Position numbers and translations under genes: made by a program. The notes beneath the pieces were generated by a model that searched no databases, had not been told where the DNA came from, and saw nothing but the letters and a program-made list of their open reading frames with translations. Of a stretch of 64,000 nt of DNA, positions 1 through 12,081 are shown one piece after another. This stretch comes from Paractinoplanes brasiliensis (GTDB lineage: Bacteria > Actinomycetota > Actinomycetes > Mycobacteriales > Micromonosporaceae), in assembly GCF_004362215.1 (NCBI RefSeq), contig NZ_SNWR01000001.1, positions 5,624,001 through 5,688,000 of the forward strand. Reading direction: 5' to 3'. Within the stretch, counting starts at the first letter, position 1; every line of letters starts with the position of its first letter.

Positions 1-3
1 CGC

Positions 4-23
4 TTCCGAAACCGGTTCCGAAA
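4..23. promoter_or_regulatory. Direct repeat ahead of the lacI-type gene
   Basis: The octamer TTCCGAAA occurs at 4-11 and again at 16-23, and the centre between the copies reads AACCGGTT, a perfect 8-bp palindrome. LacI-family operators are usually short palindromes with a central CG, so this could be an autoregulatory site for the regulator that begins 40 bp downstream. The window starts here, so the promoter itself cannot be judged. Confidence 0.3.
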
Positions 24-62
24 TCCGGGCGCAACGCGGCGGTGACACGTCAGGAGGGTCCA

Positions 63-1064
<1,002 letters not shown>

Positions 1065-1155
1065 TTTCGCACCGTACGGGTGCCGGTGCTCCTGCCGGCG
1101 CCTCGATAGCGCACGCCCCCCTCACCCCGATTCCGTCGCATTCGAGGAGTTTGTG

Positions 1156-2844
1156 ATGCAGAGAAGGAAACTGTTCGCGTACGCCCTGGCGGGTGTTCTC
1201 GCCACGGGCGGACTGGCCGCGTGCGGCGACTCGCCGAACGCCAACAACGCCAACAACGCGAACAAGTCGTCGGTCGACTTCCTCAAGATCGGCATGCCGA
1301 ACGGCACGCAGACCGAGAACCACAACCCGTTCGCCGGCACCTCCTCGGCGAACGCGCTCGGGTACAAGTGGATGATCTACGAGCCCCTGACCCAGTGGAA
1401 CCCGGTGCGCCCCGCCGAGCCGGCGATCCCGTGGCTGGCCAGCGGCGTCAAGTGGGCCGACGACTACAAGTCGGCCGAGGTCACGGTGCGCGACAACGCC
1501 TCCTGGTCGGACGGTCAGAAGCTGACCGCCGAGGACGTGGCGTACACGTTCAACCTGATCAAGAGCAACGAGGCGCTGAACCAGAACGCGATCCCGTTCG
1601 ACCAGATCACGGTGGCCGGCAACGTCGTCAAGATGACGTTCAAGACCCCGCAGTTCGTCAACCAGAACAAGATCATGGCGAGCACCCCGATCGTGCCCAA
1701 GCACGTCTGGGAGAAGATCTCGGACCCGGCGACCGACGTCAACAAGAACCCGATCGGCAGCGGCCCGTACACGCTGAAGTCCTTCACCCAGGCCGGCGTC
1801 ACGCTGTCGGTGCGCACCGATGGTTACTGGCAGGACCTGCCGCAGGTCAAGGAGCTGCGGTACGTCTCCTACGCCGACAACAACGCCCAGGGCACCGCGC
1901 TGGCCAACGGCGACTCGGAGTGGTCGTTCGTCTTCCTGCCCAACCCGAAGGCGACCTTCATCGACAAGGACCCGGAGCACCACAAGGTGTGGGCGCCCGG
2001 CGTGCTCGGCATCCACGGCCTCTACATCAACACCACGATCAAGCCGTTCGACGACGTCAAGCTGCGTCAGGCCATGAACATGGTGATCAACCGGACCGAC
2101 ATCTTCACCCAGGCCGAGGCCTCGTACTTCCACCCGGAGATCAAGAGCGTGACCGGCCTGCCGCCGGGCGCCGGTGACGCGTTCATCGCTCCGGAGTACA
2201 AGGGCAAGGAGTTCTCCAACGACGTCGAGGGCGCCAAGGCGCTGCTGGCGAGCGCGGGCTACAAGCTGAACGGCAAGGTGCTCAGCGACCCGTCCGGCAA
2301 GCCTGTGAAGATCAAGCTCAGCGACCCCGCGCCGTGGTCGGACTACCAGACCTCGCTCGAGATCATCAAGAGCAACTTCGCCGAGATCGGCATCGAGGCG
2401 ACGGTCGAGAAGCCCAACCAGGACGTCTGGGACAAGAACGTGCAGACGGGCGCCTTCGAGGGCACGATGCGGTGGACCAACGGCGGTGCGACGCCGTACG
2501 ACATCTACCAGACCGTCATGGACGGTGACCTGCTCAAGCCGATCGGCACCGCCGCTCAGCAGGGCAACTTCGGCCGCTTCAAGAGCCCGGAGGCGACCGC
2601 CGCGCTGACCGCGTACAAGAACGCGACCAGCGACGAGGCCCGCACCAAGGCGATGAACGCGATCCAGAAGGTCTTCGTCGAGCAGGCCCCGATGTTCCCG
2701 GTCGGCGCCGACAACGTGGGCGCGGCCTACAGCGACAAGAACTGGACCGGCTGGCCCACCGACGCCGACCCGTACTCGGGCGCGCAGCCGACCCAGCCGT
2801 ACGTGTCGCTCATCATCAGCAAGCTCCGCCCCGCCGGCTCCTGA
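1156..2844 (+). CDS. Opp-type ABC substrate-binding lipoprotein
   Basis: Extracellular solute-binding protein of family 5 (oligopeptide/oligosaccharide type), anchored as a lipoprotein. The N-terminus is a positively charged signal peptide ending in the lipobox LAAC, with Cys23 as the lipidated residue, followed by an Asn/Ser-rich linker. The body (562 aa) has family-5 features such as an SDGQKLTAEDVAYTF stretch near residue 115. GAGGAG lies 6 bases before the ATG at 1156; the overlapping GTG at 1153 is a less well spaced alternative. It is first in the run binding protein, ATPase, permease, permease, ATPase, beta-glucosidase. Family-5 proteins bind peptides, nickel or sugars; the GH1 neighbour and LacI regulator argue for a beta-linked oligosaccharide, as for cellobiose binders of Thermotoga and Pyrococcus. 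The ligand is inferred. Confidence 0.92.
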   Translation: MQRRKLFAYALAGVLATGGLAACGDSPNANNANNANKSSVDFLKIGMPNGTQTENHNPFAGTSSANALGYKWMIYEPLTQWNPVRPAEPAIPWLASGVKWADDYKSAEVTVRDNASWSDGQKLTAEDVAYTFNLIKSNEALNQNAIPFDQITVAGNVVKMTFKTPQFVNQNKIMASTPIVPKHVWEKISDPATDVNKNPIGSGPYTLKSFTQAGVTLSVRTDGYWQDLPQVKELRYVSYADNNAQGTALANGDSEWSFVFLPNPKATFIDKDPEHHKVWAPGVLGIHGLYINTTIKPFDDVKLRQAMNMVINRTDIFTQAEASYFHPEIKSVTGLPPGAGDAFIAPEYKGKEFSNDVEGAKALLASAGYKLNGKVLSDPSGKPVKIKLSDPAPWSDYQTSLEIIKSNFAEIGIEATVEKPNQDVWDKNVQTGAFEGTMRWTNGGATPYDIYQTVMDGDLLKPIGTAAQQGNFGRFKSPEATAALTAYKNATSDEARTKAMNAIQKVFVEQAPMFPVGADNVGAAYSDKNWTGWPTDADPYSGAQPTQPYVSLIISKLRPAGS

Positions 2845-2850
2845 TCGCCG

Positions 2851-2888
2851 ACGCCGCTCCCCGTGCCGCGAGGTGCGGGGAGCGGCGT
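2851..2888 (+). terminator. Intra-operon hairpin after the binding-protein gene
   Basis: A perfect 13-bp stem (2851-2863 paired with 2876-2888) encloses a 12-base loop, 7 bases after the lipoprotein stop codon and without a strong T-run. Such hairpins inside ABC operons commonly cause partial termination or protect the 3' end of the binding-protein message, so that more binding protein than transporter is made. That role here is inference. Confidence 0.75.
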
Positions 2889-2918
2889 TCCACCACCCCC
2901 GCAAAGGAAGCAACGCCC

Positions 2919-3979
<1,061 letters not shown>

Positions 3980-3983
<4 letters not shown>

Positions 3984-4960
3984 AGTACTTCCTGCAACGC
4001 ATCGCGTTCTACCTGTTCACGGCGTGGGCCGCGATCACGCTGAACTTCTTCATCCCGCGGCTGGTGCCCGGCGACCCGGTGCAGTCGCTGATCGCGAAGT
4101 TCCGCGGGCAGCTGAGCACCGAGGCCATCAACTCGCTGTACGTGCTGTTCGGCCTGGACGACGACAAGGGCCTGTGGCAGCAGTACCTCGACTACTGGGG
4201 TCAGCTGTTCCGGGGCGACCTGGGCCTGTCCTTCACGTTCTTCCCGACGCCGGTGTCGGACATCATCCGCGACGCTCTCCCGTGGACGGTGCTGCTCGTC
4301 GGCATCACCACGGTGATCAGCTTCCTGATCGGCACCAGCCTGGGTGTGCTGGCCGGCTGGCGGCGTGGCTCGTGGACCGACGGCCTGCTGCCGGTCACCA
4401 CGTTCTTCTCGTCGGTGCCCTACTTCTGGCTCGGCATCATCGCGATCTACCTGCTGACCGGCCCGGACAGCTTCTTCCCGTCGTCCGGCGGCTTCGACTC
4501 GTGGCTCGAGCCGGCCTGGGACCAGTACTTCATCCCGAGCGCCGTGCAGCACAGCCTGCTGCCCGCGCTGACCATCCTGATCTCGTCGGTCAGCGGCTGG
4601 ATCCTGAGCATGCGCAACATGATGGTGACCGTCTCGTCCGAGGACTACATCACCGTCGCGCACGCCAAGGGCCTCTCCGAGCGCCGGGTCGCGGTGAGCT
4701 ACGCCGCCCGCAACGCGTTGCTGCCCAACATCTCCGGCTTCGCGCTGTCGCTGGGCTTCATCGTCGGCGGCACCCTGCTGGTCGAGATCGTCTTCTCGTA
4801 CCCGGGGGTCGGGTTCATCCTGCTGCAGGCGCTGGGGGCCAAGGACTACCCGCTGATGCAGGGCATCTTCCTGGTCATCACGATCTCGGTGCTGGTCGCC
4901 AACCTGCTGGCCGACCTGGCCTACCTGCTCCTCGACCCGCGTACCCGCAAGGAGGGCTGA
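3980..4960 (+). CDS. Opp-type ABC permease, OppB-like
   Basis: Inner-membrane permease subunit (326 aa) with the N-terminal helix of the OppB/DppB group (MKYFLQRIAFYLFTAW), a large extracytoplasmic segment around residues 40-95 and several hydrophobic helices. The cytoplasmic EAA-type loop is visible as EDYITVAHAKGLSERRVAVSY-like sequence around residues 220-240, which docks on the ATPase. The start at 3980 overlaps the upstream stop (ATGA); an earlier in-frame ATG at 3938 would extend it into the ATPase gene and lacks support. It ends at 4960, four bases before the OppC-like gene. Confidence 0.93.
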
Positions 4961-4963
4961 GCG

Positions 4964-6037
4964 TTGTCGATCCCCACCTCGAGCACCGCGCAGGTCATCC
5001 CCGTACAGGGGGCGATGGCCGCGCCGGAGACCGCCAAGCCGGGCAAGGCCAAGCGGCAGCGGTTCCTCTTCCTCAAGAACAAGAAAGCCGCGTTCGGCCT
5101 GATCATCCTCGGTCTGTACGTGCTGTTCGCGATCATCGGGCCGTGGATCACCCCGTACGACCCGGACGCGCGCAGCAACGACCTGATCCAGCCGCCGTCG
5201 GCCGACCACTGGTTCGGCACCACCCACCTCGGCCAGGACGTGTTCAGTCAGGTGCTCGACGGCACCCGCCCGGTGGTGTTCGTCGGCTTCCTGGCCGGCG
5301 CCATCGCCACCGTCCTCAGCGTGATCATCGGCATCACGGCCGGCTATCTCGGCGGCAAGGCCGACGACACCCTGTCGGCGCTCTCCAACGTGTTCCTGGT
5401 GATCCCGGCCATCCCGCTGATGATCATCATCACCTCGATCCTGGAGAGCACCAGCAACCTGCTGATCGCGCTGATCATCGGGCTCACCTCGTGGTCGTGG
5501 AACGCCCGGGTGCTGCGCGCGCAGACGCTCTCGCTGCGCCGGCGCGACTACATCGAGGCGGCCCGTGCCACCGGCGAGAAGACCTGGCGCGTCATCGGCT
5601 TCGAGCTGCTGCCCAACCTCACCGCGGTGATCGCCTCCGGGTTCATCGGCACTGTCATCTTCGCCGTGCTCTCGCTGATCACGCTGGCCTTCATCGGCAT
5701 CGTCTCGGCGGCCGGCTGGAACTGGGGCACGATCCTGTTCTGGGCGCAGGGCCAGCAGGCGCTCGCCCAGGGCGCGTGGTGGTGGTTCGTGCCGGCCGGC
5801 CTGGCCATCGCGTTCCTCGGCACGGCCCTGTCACTGATCAACTTCGCGATCGACGAGTTCGTCAGCCCGCGTCTGCGCAGCGCCGGCAAGACCAAGCTCA
5901 AGACGGCCTCCGGCGGCACCGTACGGATGCGGATCGGCTTCACGCCCGTGCTGTCGAACTCGCCCGAGCCGCACACCCGAGCACAGATACATCCCGAAGC
6001 CATGACCCCGGTGGCCCGAGAGGCGGCTGGGTCATGA
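4964..6037 (+). CDS. Opp-type ABC permease, OppC-like
   Basis: Second membrane subunit (357 aa), paired with the OppB-like permease. It has a 40-residue cytoplasmic N-terminus, a first helix at about 45-65 followed by the OppC N-terminal motif (GPWITPYDPDARS), then five or so further helices and an EAA-type loop around RRRDYIEAARATGEKTWRV. The start is a TTG with GGAGGG (4951-4956) seven bases upstream, inside the end of the preceding gene. The C-terminal 45 residues are hydrophilic and longer than in many OppC proteins. Confidence in the family is high; the exact substrate is unknown. Confidence 0.92.
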   Translation: MSIPTSSTAQVIPVQGAMAAPETAKPGKAKRQRFLFLKNKKAAFGLIILGLYVLFAIIGPWITPYDPDARSNDLIQPPSADHWFGTTHLGQDVFSQVLDGTRPVVFVGFLAGAIATVLSVIIGITAGYLGGKADDTLSALSNVFLVIPAIPLMIIITSILESTSNLLIALIIGLTSWSWNARVLRAQTLSLRRRDYIEAARATGEKTWRVIGFELLPNLTAVIASGFIGTVIFAVLSLITLAFIGIVSAAGWNWGTILFWAQGQQALAQGAWWWFVPAGLAIAFLGTALSLINFAIDEFVSPRLRSAGKTKLKTASGGTVRMRIGFTPVLSNSPEPHTRAQIHPEAMTPVAREAAGS

Positions 6038-6100
6038 GCGACTGCACCGGAGTGAGCGAAGCGGTCGTAGGGCCAGGAAGGCATGACATGGAGGCTCGGC

Positions 6101-7105
6101 ATGGAACCCGTTCTTGAGATTCGCAACCTCAACGTCGAGTACGGCCTGGGCGACAAGGCCGTGCGCGCGGTCCGCGACGTCAACCTGACCCTGCACCGCG
6201 GCGAGGTGCTGGGACTGGCCGGCGAGAGCGGCTCCGGCAAGTCGACCCTGGCGTACGGGCTGACCCGGCTGCTGGCTCCGCCGGGTGTGATCACCGGGGG
6301 AGAGGTCATCTACCACCCCGAGAAGAGCGAGCCGTACGACGTCCTCGGGCTCTCCGACAAGGCGTTGCGCGCGTTCCGGTGGGCCGAGACGGCGATCGTG
6401 TTCCAGGGCGCGATGAACTCGCTCAACCCCGTGCACAAGATCTCGACCCAGCTGACCGACGTGCTCCAGGCACACGACCCCAAGATGAGCGAGCACAGCC
6501 GCAACGCCCGGGCCCGCGAGATGCTCAAGCTCGTCGGCATCTCGCCCGACCGGATGGACGCGTACCCGCACCAGCTCTCCGGCGGCATGCGGCAACGAGT
6601 CATGATCGGCATGGCGCTGATCCTGCAGCCGCAGGTCGTCATCATGGACGAGCCGACCACCGCGCTCGACGTGGTCATGCAGCGGCAGATCCTGGGCCAG
6701 CTGATCGAGCTGCGCGAACGCCTCGGCTTCTCGGTCATCTTCATCACGCACGACCTGTCGCTGCTGGTCGAGTTCTCCAACCGGATCGCGATCATGTACG
6801 GCGGCCGGATCGTCGAGGAGGCCCCAGCGGCCACGATCTACCGCGACGCCCTGCACCCGTACTCGAAAGGTCTGCTCGGCTCGTTCCCCGCCCTGCGCGG
6901 GCCCCGCCGCGAGCTGGCCGGCATCCCCGGGTCGCCGCCCGACCTGGCCGGCATGCCCACCGGCTGTTCGTTCCACCCCCGCTGTCCCAAGGCGTTCGAG
7001 CCGTGCTCCACGCACATCCCGGTGCTCGGCCGCCCGGACAGCCCGGACGGAGCCGCACGTTCCGTCGCGTGCTGGCTGCATCCCACGGAGCAACCCGTCG
7101 GATGA
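6101..7105 (+). CDS. Opp/Dpp-type ABC ATPase (OppD-like)
   Basis: Second ATPase of the importer (334 aa). Walker A GESGSGKST at residues 41-49, signature LSGGMRQRV, Walker B VVIMDEPTTALD and H-loop FITHDLS are present, and the C-terminus ends with the OppD-type cysteine segment (GCSFHPRCP). The ATG at 6101 is chosen because GGAGG (6090-6094) is correctly placed; an in-frame ATG at 6083 sits directly on a purine stretch and is less likely. A 63-base gap separates it from the OppC-like gene. The order permease, permease, ATPase after a leading OppF-like ATPase is slightly unusual for the family. Confidence 0.93.
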   Translation: MEPVLEIRNLNVEYGLGDKAVRAVRDVNLTLHRGEVLGLAGESGSGKSTLAYGLTRLLAPPGVITGGEVIYHPEKSEPYDVLGLSDKALRAFRWAETAIVFQGAMNSLNPVHKISTQLTDVLQAHDPKMSEHSRNARAREMLKLVGISPDRMDAYPHQLSGGMRQRVMIGMALILQPQVVIMDEPTTALDVVMQRQILGQLIELRERLGFSVIFITHDLSLLVEFSNRIAIMYGGRIVEEAPAATIYRDALHPYSKGLLGSFPALRGPRRELAGIPGSPPDLAGMPTGCSFHPRCPKAFEPCSTHIPVLGRPDSPDGAARSVACWLHPTEQPVG

Positions 7106-7111
7106 AGAACG

Positions 7112-7146
7112 GGGGCCGGTCCGCATCCTTCGCGCGGGCCGGCCCC
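7112..7146 (+). terminator. Intra-operon hairpin before the beta-glucosidase gene
   Basis: An 8-bp GC stem (7112-7119 with 7139-7146) is extended by five further pairs including one G-T, leaving a 9-base loop. It sits between the ATPase stop and the glycosidase start and is followed by TCCCTTATC. It could be a terminator making bgl independently expressed, or an attenuator tuning its dose. Confidence 0.7.
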
Positions 7147-7169
7147 TCCCTTATCGTCACTGGAGCAGC

Positions 7170-8564
<1,395 letters not shown>

Positions 8565-8573
8565 AGGGCGCCG

Positions 8574-8607
8574 TGACCGGGCCTGTCGTCGGCGGCGGGC
8601 CCGGTCA
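8574..8607. terminator. Bidirectional terminator between bgl and ROK genes
   Basis: A perfect 10-bp stem (8574-8583 with 8598-8607) with a 14-base loop, followed on the plus strand by GGTTCTTT. It lies between two genes that converge (beta-glucosidase ending at 8564 and ROK regulator ending at 8617), so it can serve both. Confidence 0.8.
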
Positions 8608-8616
8608 GGTTCTTTG

Positions 8617-9846
8617 CTACCGGCGGGCCGGACGGCGCTGCCGTGGGGTGAAGGCGAGCACCGGCTCGGTTGTGCCGGGCAGTCCACCCTCGGCAAGCAA
8701 CTGCGCGATCGGCAGCGTGGCCGCACCCATAGCGACGGCGTCGGTGCCCAGTTCACACAGGGTGATGCTCGTTTGCGCGTACGGGCGGCGCAGCGCGTGC
8801 CGGGCGGCAGCCTCCCGGATCTCGGGCAGGAACCGCGCCCCGAACACCGATCCCGTGTCGCCGCCGAGCACGATCCGCTCCGGGCTGAACAGATTGATCA
8901 GGTCGGCCAGCCCCGCGCCCAGATACCCCGCCGTCTGCTCGAACACCCTTCGCACCGGCTCGGGCATCGCCTCCAGCTCCAGACAGCGGTGCACAAGCGT
9001 TTCCCCGTACGCCTCCCCGGTCGCGGCCGCCAGACGACGCCCGATCCGTTCGGCGCCGATGTACGCCTCCAGGCAGCCCCGTGCCCCGCACCGGCACTCG
9101 TCCCCGTCGTAGATCAGGGTCGTGTGCCCCCACTCGCCGGCGTTGCTGTTGGCCCCGCGGTAGTAGCTGCGCCCGTCCATCACCACGGCCGCGCCCACCC
9201 CCGTACCGATCATGACAATGACCGCGTGCCGGGCGCCGCGGCCCGCGCCGAACCACATCTCGGCCTGCCCGTGCGTCTTCGCGCCGTTCTCCACGAAGAT
9301 CGGCACCTCGGTTCCGGCCCGCAGCATCTCGCGCAGCGGAACCGAGTCCCACCCCGTGGACTGCGAGTCGACCACGCCGTCCCGATCGACCACGCCGGGC
9401 ACGCCGACGCCGAACCCCAGCACGTCGGCCGGGGCGACGCCGGCCTGCCCGATCACCTCGCGCAACCCGGTCAGCACCCGTCCCGCGACCTGCTCGGGCT
9501 GGTCGTCGTGCTCCAGGGTCACCGCCGCCAGGCGGGACATGTGCAGGTCGTACAGCTCGACGAGCACCCGCGTCTCACCCACGTCGGCGCCCACCACGTA
9601 CCGGAAAGAGGGTCTGACCCGCAGCAGCACGCGCGGACGGCCCCCGTCGGAGCCGACCAGCCCGGCCTCCTCGACCAGCCCCTCCTCGATCATCTCGCCG
9701 ATCAGATTGCTGACGCTGGCCTGGCTGAGCGCGGTGCTCGCGGCGAGCTGCTGCCGGCTCTGCAGGCCGCCGTGGAAGAGGTCGGTGAGCAGGCTGGACC
9801 GGTTCGCCCTGCGCACGTCACGCACCGTCGTACGCCTGGTCTCCAA
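8617..9846 (-). CDS. ROK-family transcriptional regulator
   Basis: Sugar-responsive repressor of the NagC/XylR (ROK) type, 409 aa. Residues 10-75 form a winged helix-turn-helix (LAASTALSQASVSNLIGEM); the rest is a ROK fold with the zinc-binding set His241, Cys251, Cys253, Cys258 (GEWGH, then CRCGARGCLE). The kinase catalytic Asp of ROK sugar kinases (ENDAN type) is replaced: the sequence reads ENGAK near 186-190, which fits a regulator rather than a kinase. The start is TTG at 9846; a GTG 21 bases further in is an alternative. It converges on the beta-glucosidase gene and may add a second layer of sugar control. Confidence 0.92.
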   Translation of the reverse strand: METRRTTVRDVRRANRSSLLTDLFHGGLQSRQQLAASTALSQASVSNLIGEMIEEGLVEEAGLVGSDGGRPRVLLRVRPSFRYVVGADVGETRVLVELYDLHMSRLAAVTLEHDDQPEQVAGRVLTGLREVIGQAGVAPADVLGFGVGVPGVVDRDGVVDSQSTGWDSVPLREMLRAGTEVPIFVENGAKTHGQAEMWFGAGRGARHAVIVMIGTGVGAAVVMDGRSYYRGANSNAGEWGHTTLIYDGDECRCGARGCLEAYIGAERIGRRLAAATGEAYGETLVHRCLELEAMPEPVRRVFEQTAGYLGAGLADLINLFSPERIVLGGDTGSVFGARFLPEIREAAARHALRRPYAQTSITLCELGTDAVAMGAATLPIAQLLAEGGLPGTTEPVLAFTPRQRRPARR

Positions 9847-9947
9847 CCCCGCACCTCACTCCGCAGAAGTCCTTCGCTGTGCCATCCAACAGCAGCAGGC
9901 CGGAAAATCGTAAGCCGACGGTATTGGCGGCGGCATATCGTGCCCGA

Positions 9948-10778
9948 GTGACCGACTATCGCGACCTGAATCGCGCCAACTGGGACGACCGCGCGGCCGC
10001 CCACGCCGCGTCTGAAGGCTATGCCGTCGACCGTTTCGCCGCCGACCCGGAACACCTCAGCGACGTCGTCCGGTTCGACCGGCCGCTGCTCGGCGACATC
10101 AGCGGCCTGCGCGGCGTCCACCTGCAATGCCACATCGGCACCGACACGGTCTCGCTCGCCCGCCTCGGCGCGACGATGACCGGCCTCGATTTCTCGCCCA
10201 AGTCGCTGGAACAGGCCCGGCGCGTCGCGGAATTGGCCGGGGTCGATGTGAATTTCGTGCAGTCGGATGTCTACGACGCGGTGGCCGCGGTCGGCGGCGG
10301 CTACGACCTCGTCTACACCGGAATCGGCGCGCTCTGCTGGCTGCCCGACGTCAAGCGCTGGGCCGCCACGGTCGCAGCGCTGCTCAAACCGGGTGGGCGC
10401 CTGTTCATCCGCGAGGGGCACCCGGTGCTGTGGGCCCTCGACTACGACCGCGACGACGACGTGATCGCGCTGGCGTACCCGTACTTCGAGATGCCCGAGG
10501 GTCTGGTCTTCGAGGAGGGCGGCACCTACGTCGAGACCCAGGTCGAGTTCGAGCACAACAAGACCGTGGAATGGAACCACGGCATCGGCGAGATCGTCAC
10601 CGCCGTGCTGGAAGCGGGCCTGGCCGTCACCGGTCTCGTCGAGCACACGAGCGTGCCGTGGGAGGCACTCGAGAACGGCCGGATGCGCGACATCGGAAAC
10701 GGCGAATGGCAGCTGGCCGACCGTCCCGAACGGTTGCCGCACACGTACACGCTGCAGGCGGTGAAGCGTCCCGTTTAG
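9948..10778 (+). CDS. Class I SAM-dependent methyltransferase
   Basis: Small-molecule methyltransferase of the methyltransferase-11/25 type, 276 aa. The SAM-binding region begins with LRGVHLQCHIGTDTVSLARLG around residues 55-75, with an acidic residue at the end of strand 2 (TGLDFSP), then a GIGALCWLPDV segment and KPGGRLFIREGHP. GTG at 9948 is chosen because the homologous region starts at once (TDYRDLNRANWDDRA); no ribosome site precedes it, so the message may be leaderless. An in-frame ATG at 9879 would add 23 unlike residues. Divergent from the ROK gene across about 100 bases. Substrate unknown. Confidence 0.85.
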   Translation: MTDYRDLNRANWDDRAAAHAASEGYAVDRFAADPEHLSDVVRFDRPLLGDISGLRGVHLQCHIGTDTVSLARLGATMTGLDFSPKSLEQARRVAELAGVDVNFVQSDVYDAVAAVGGGYDLVYTGIGALCWLPDVKRWAATVAALLKPGGRLFIREGHPVLWALDYDRDDDVIALAYPYFEMPEGLVFEEGGTYVETQVEFEHNKTVEWNHGIGEIVTAVLEAGLAVTGLVEHTSVPWEALENGRMRDIGNGEWQLADRPERLPHTYTLQAVKRPV

Positions 10779-10834
10779 AGATCACACCGAAACGGGTATC
10801 TCCGCGGCCAATCCCCACGGCATAGGAGGCCCCG

Positions 10835-11050
10835 ATGCGCGCAGGCTCGATCGGCGGGCTGATTCTCATCATCTGGCTCGTGCTGGGCGGGGTGGCCGCC
10901 TACGAGCGTGGCTACTTCTCCGACACCAGCGAAACAAGTTGTGCCGAGTTCGGCACGATCGCCGTCACCACCTTGGCCGGCCCACTCAACTGGATGGGCG
11001 TGAACCCCAAGATCACGTGTGACGTCGACGTCCCCGAACCCAGCAAGTAA
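10835..11050 (+). CDS. Small single-pass membrane protein
   Basis: A 71-aa protein with one hydrophobic helix (about residues 6-25) followed by a charged segment and a short tail with two cysteines (TSCAEFG and ITCDVD), which could form a disulfide outside the cell. AGGAGG lies 6-7 bases before the ATG, a strong start signal. No function recognised; small proteins of this layout, with an N-terminal helix and the motif GPLNWMGVNPK, occur in actinomycetes. It stands alone between the methyltransferase and a strong terminator. Confidence 0.75.
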   Translation: MRAGSIGGLILIIWLVLGGVAAYERGYFSDTSETSCAEFGTIAVTTLAGPLNWMGVNPKITCDVDVPEPSK

Positions 11051-11062
11051 CCCGCAGTGTCC

Positions 11063-11093
11063 CGGCGGCGCCGGCACCCGCCCGGCGCCGCCG
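11063..11093. terminator. Rho-independent-type hairpin
   Basis: A perfect 12-bp GC stem (11063-11074 with 11082-11093) and 7-base loop, 12 bases after the small membrane protein gene. The next gene on the minus strand ends at 11164, so the hairpin can act for both directions. Confidence 0.75.
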
Positions 11094-11163
11094 CCCCGCA
11101 CCCGCGCACCCCACCGGTCCTTGAGCTCGGGCGCCGCAGCGGCGTCGGTTGAGGTGCGGCCGG

Positions 11164-11889
11164 TCAGATGTGGGCCGGGAAGTTGGCCTTGGCGGCCCTG
11201 CCGACCAGGGCGGTGAGCGCGGCGTCGACGCCGGCCCCGACCAGGCCGCCCGCGATCGGGATGCCCTTGGCCAGGGTGAGGACCGAGCGGTGTGTTCCGT
11301 ACTTGGCCAGCAGCATGAAACCCACCCGCGCGTTGATTTTGCGGATCACGGCTATCGGGATCGCCTTGATCGCCTGGGCGGTGAGCTTGGTTCCGATCTT
11401 GACGCCTACGCCGTGCAGGGCGCTGCCCAGTGTTCCGCCCGCTGTGGTGAGCGTGACGATGGTCTGCACGTGCGGGTCGGAGATGTCGTAGCCGCGCAGG
11501 TAGGCAACCGAACCGACGAGGCGGGCGTTGATCACCAGCGCGCCGGCGACGTTGGCCGGCACGGTGATCGGCATGGTCACGAAGCCGCCCAGGCCGGTGA
11601 CGAAACCGTTGGTCGACGAGGCGGCCACCGACTCCTTGATCAGCCGGTCGATGACCCTTTCGATCGCCTCCTCGCTGACCTGGTGGCGCAGCGATTCGTC
11701 GTCGGCGTCGACGGCCGGGGCCCGCTCGTCGGGGCCGACTTTGCTCAGCCGGGCCTCGGCGTACGGGATCGAACCGGTGATCGGGCCGACGCCCTCCTCG
11801 GTGACCTTCACGACCAGGCCCTGGAAGAAGCGAACCATCGCGTTGGACGAGTCCCCGTCGTGCTCGACCACATCGGTGTCGTTGGCCAT
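11164..11889 (-). CDS. EcsC-family protein
   Basis: Protein of about 241 aa matching the EcsC family (named after Bacillus EcsC; biochemical role unknown). Characteristic parts are a helical N-terminal half, a Gly-rich segment (TNGFVTGLGGFVTMPITVPANVAG at about 90-115, which may associate with membrane), and a Gly/Ala-rich C-terminal stretch (IPIAGGLVGAGVDAALT). Start at the ATG at 11889, preceded by AGGAGCG at a suitable distance; reading upstream to 12216 enters unlike sequence. A second, divergent EcsC-type protein lies at 61355-62074. Confidence 0.8.
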   Translation of the reverse strand: MANDTDVVEHDGDSSNAMVRFFQGLVVKVTEEGVGPITGSIPYAEARLSKVGPDERAPAVDADDESLRHQVSEEAIERVIDRLIKESVAASSTNGFVTGLGGFVTMPITVPANVAGALVINARLVGSVAYLRGYDISDPHVQTIVTLTTAGGTLGSALHGVGVKIGTKLTAQAIKAIPIAVIRKINARVGFMLLAKYGTHRSVLTLAKGIPIAGGLVGAGVDAALTALVGRAAKANFPAHI

Positions 11890-12081
11890 CGTTCCCCGTT
11901 CGCTCCTGCGGTTCCGTTGCGCCGACAGGCTTTCACCAGTGCCTGCCCGGGAACAACGGGACGAGGCCGCCCGGCGCCGAATTCTGGACGGTCGGGGGAC
12001 CCGTACGAGGGAAATGTTCCGGAGATGCCGTAACTCGTATGAGCCGTGCGCGTTCCGGATGGAAACGGTAGGTTGGGTCGT

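Noticed and set aside
6034..6117. Short frame starting MSDCTGVSE after the OppC-like stop
   Set aside because: It overlaps the next ATPase start, has no own ribosome site and is too short to judge; it looks like a spacer sequence.
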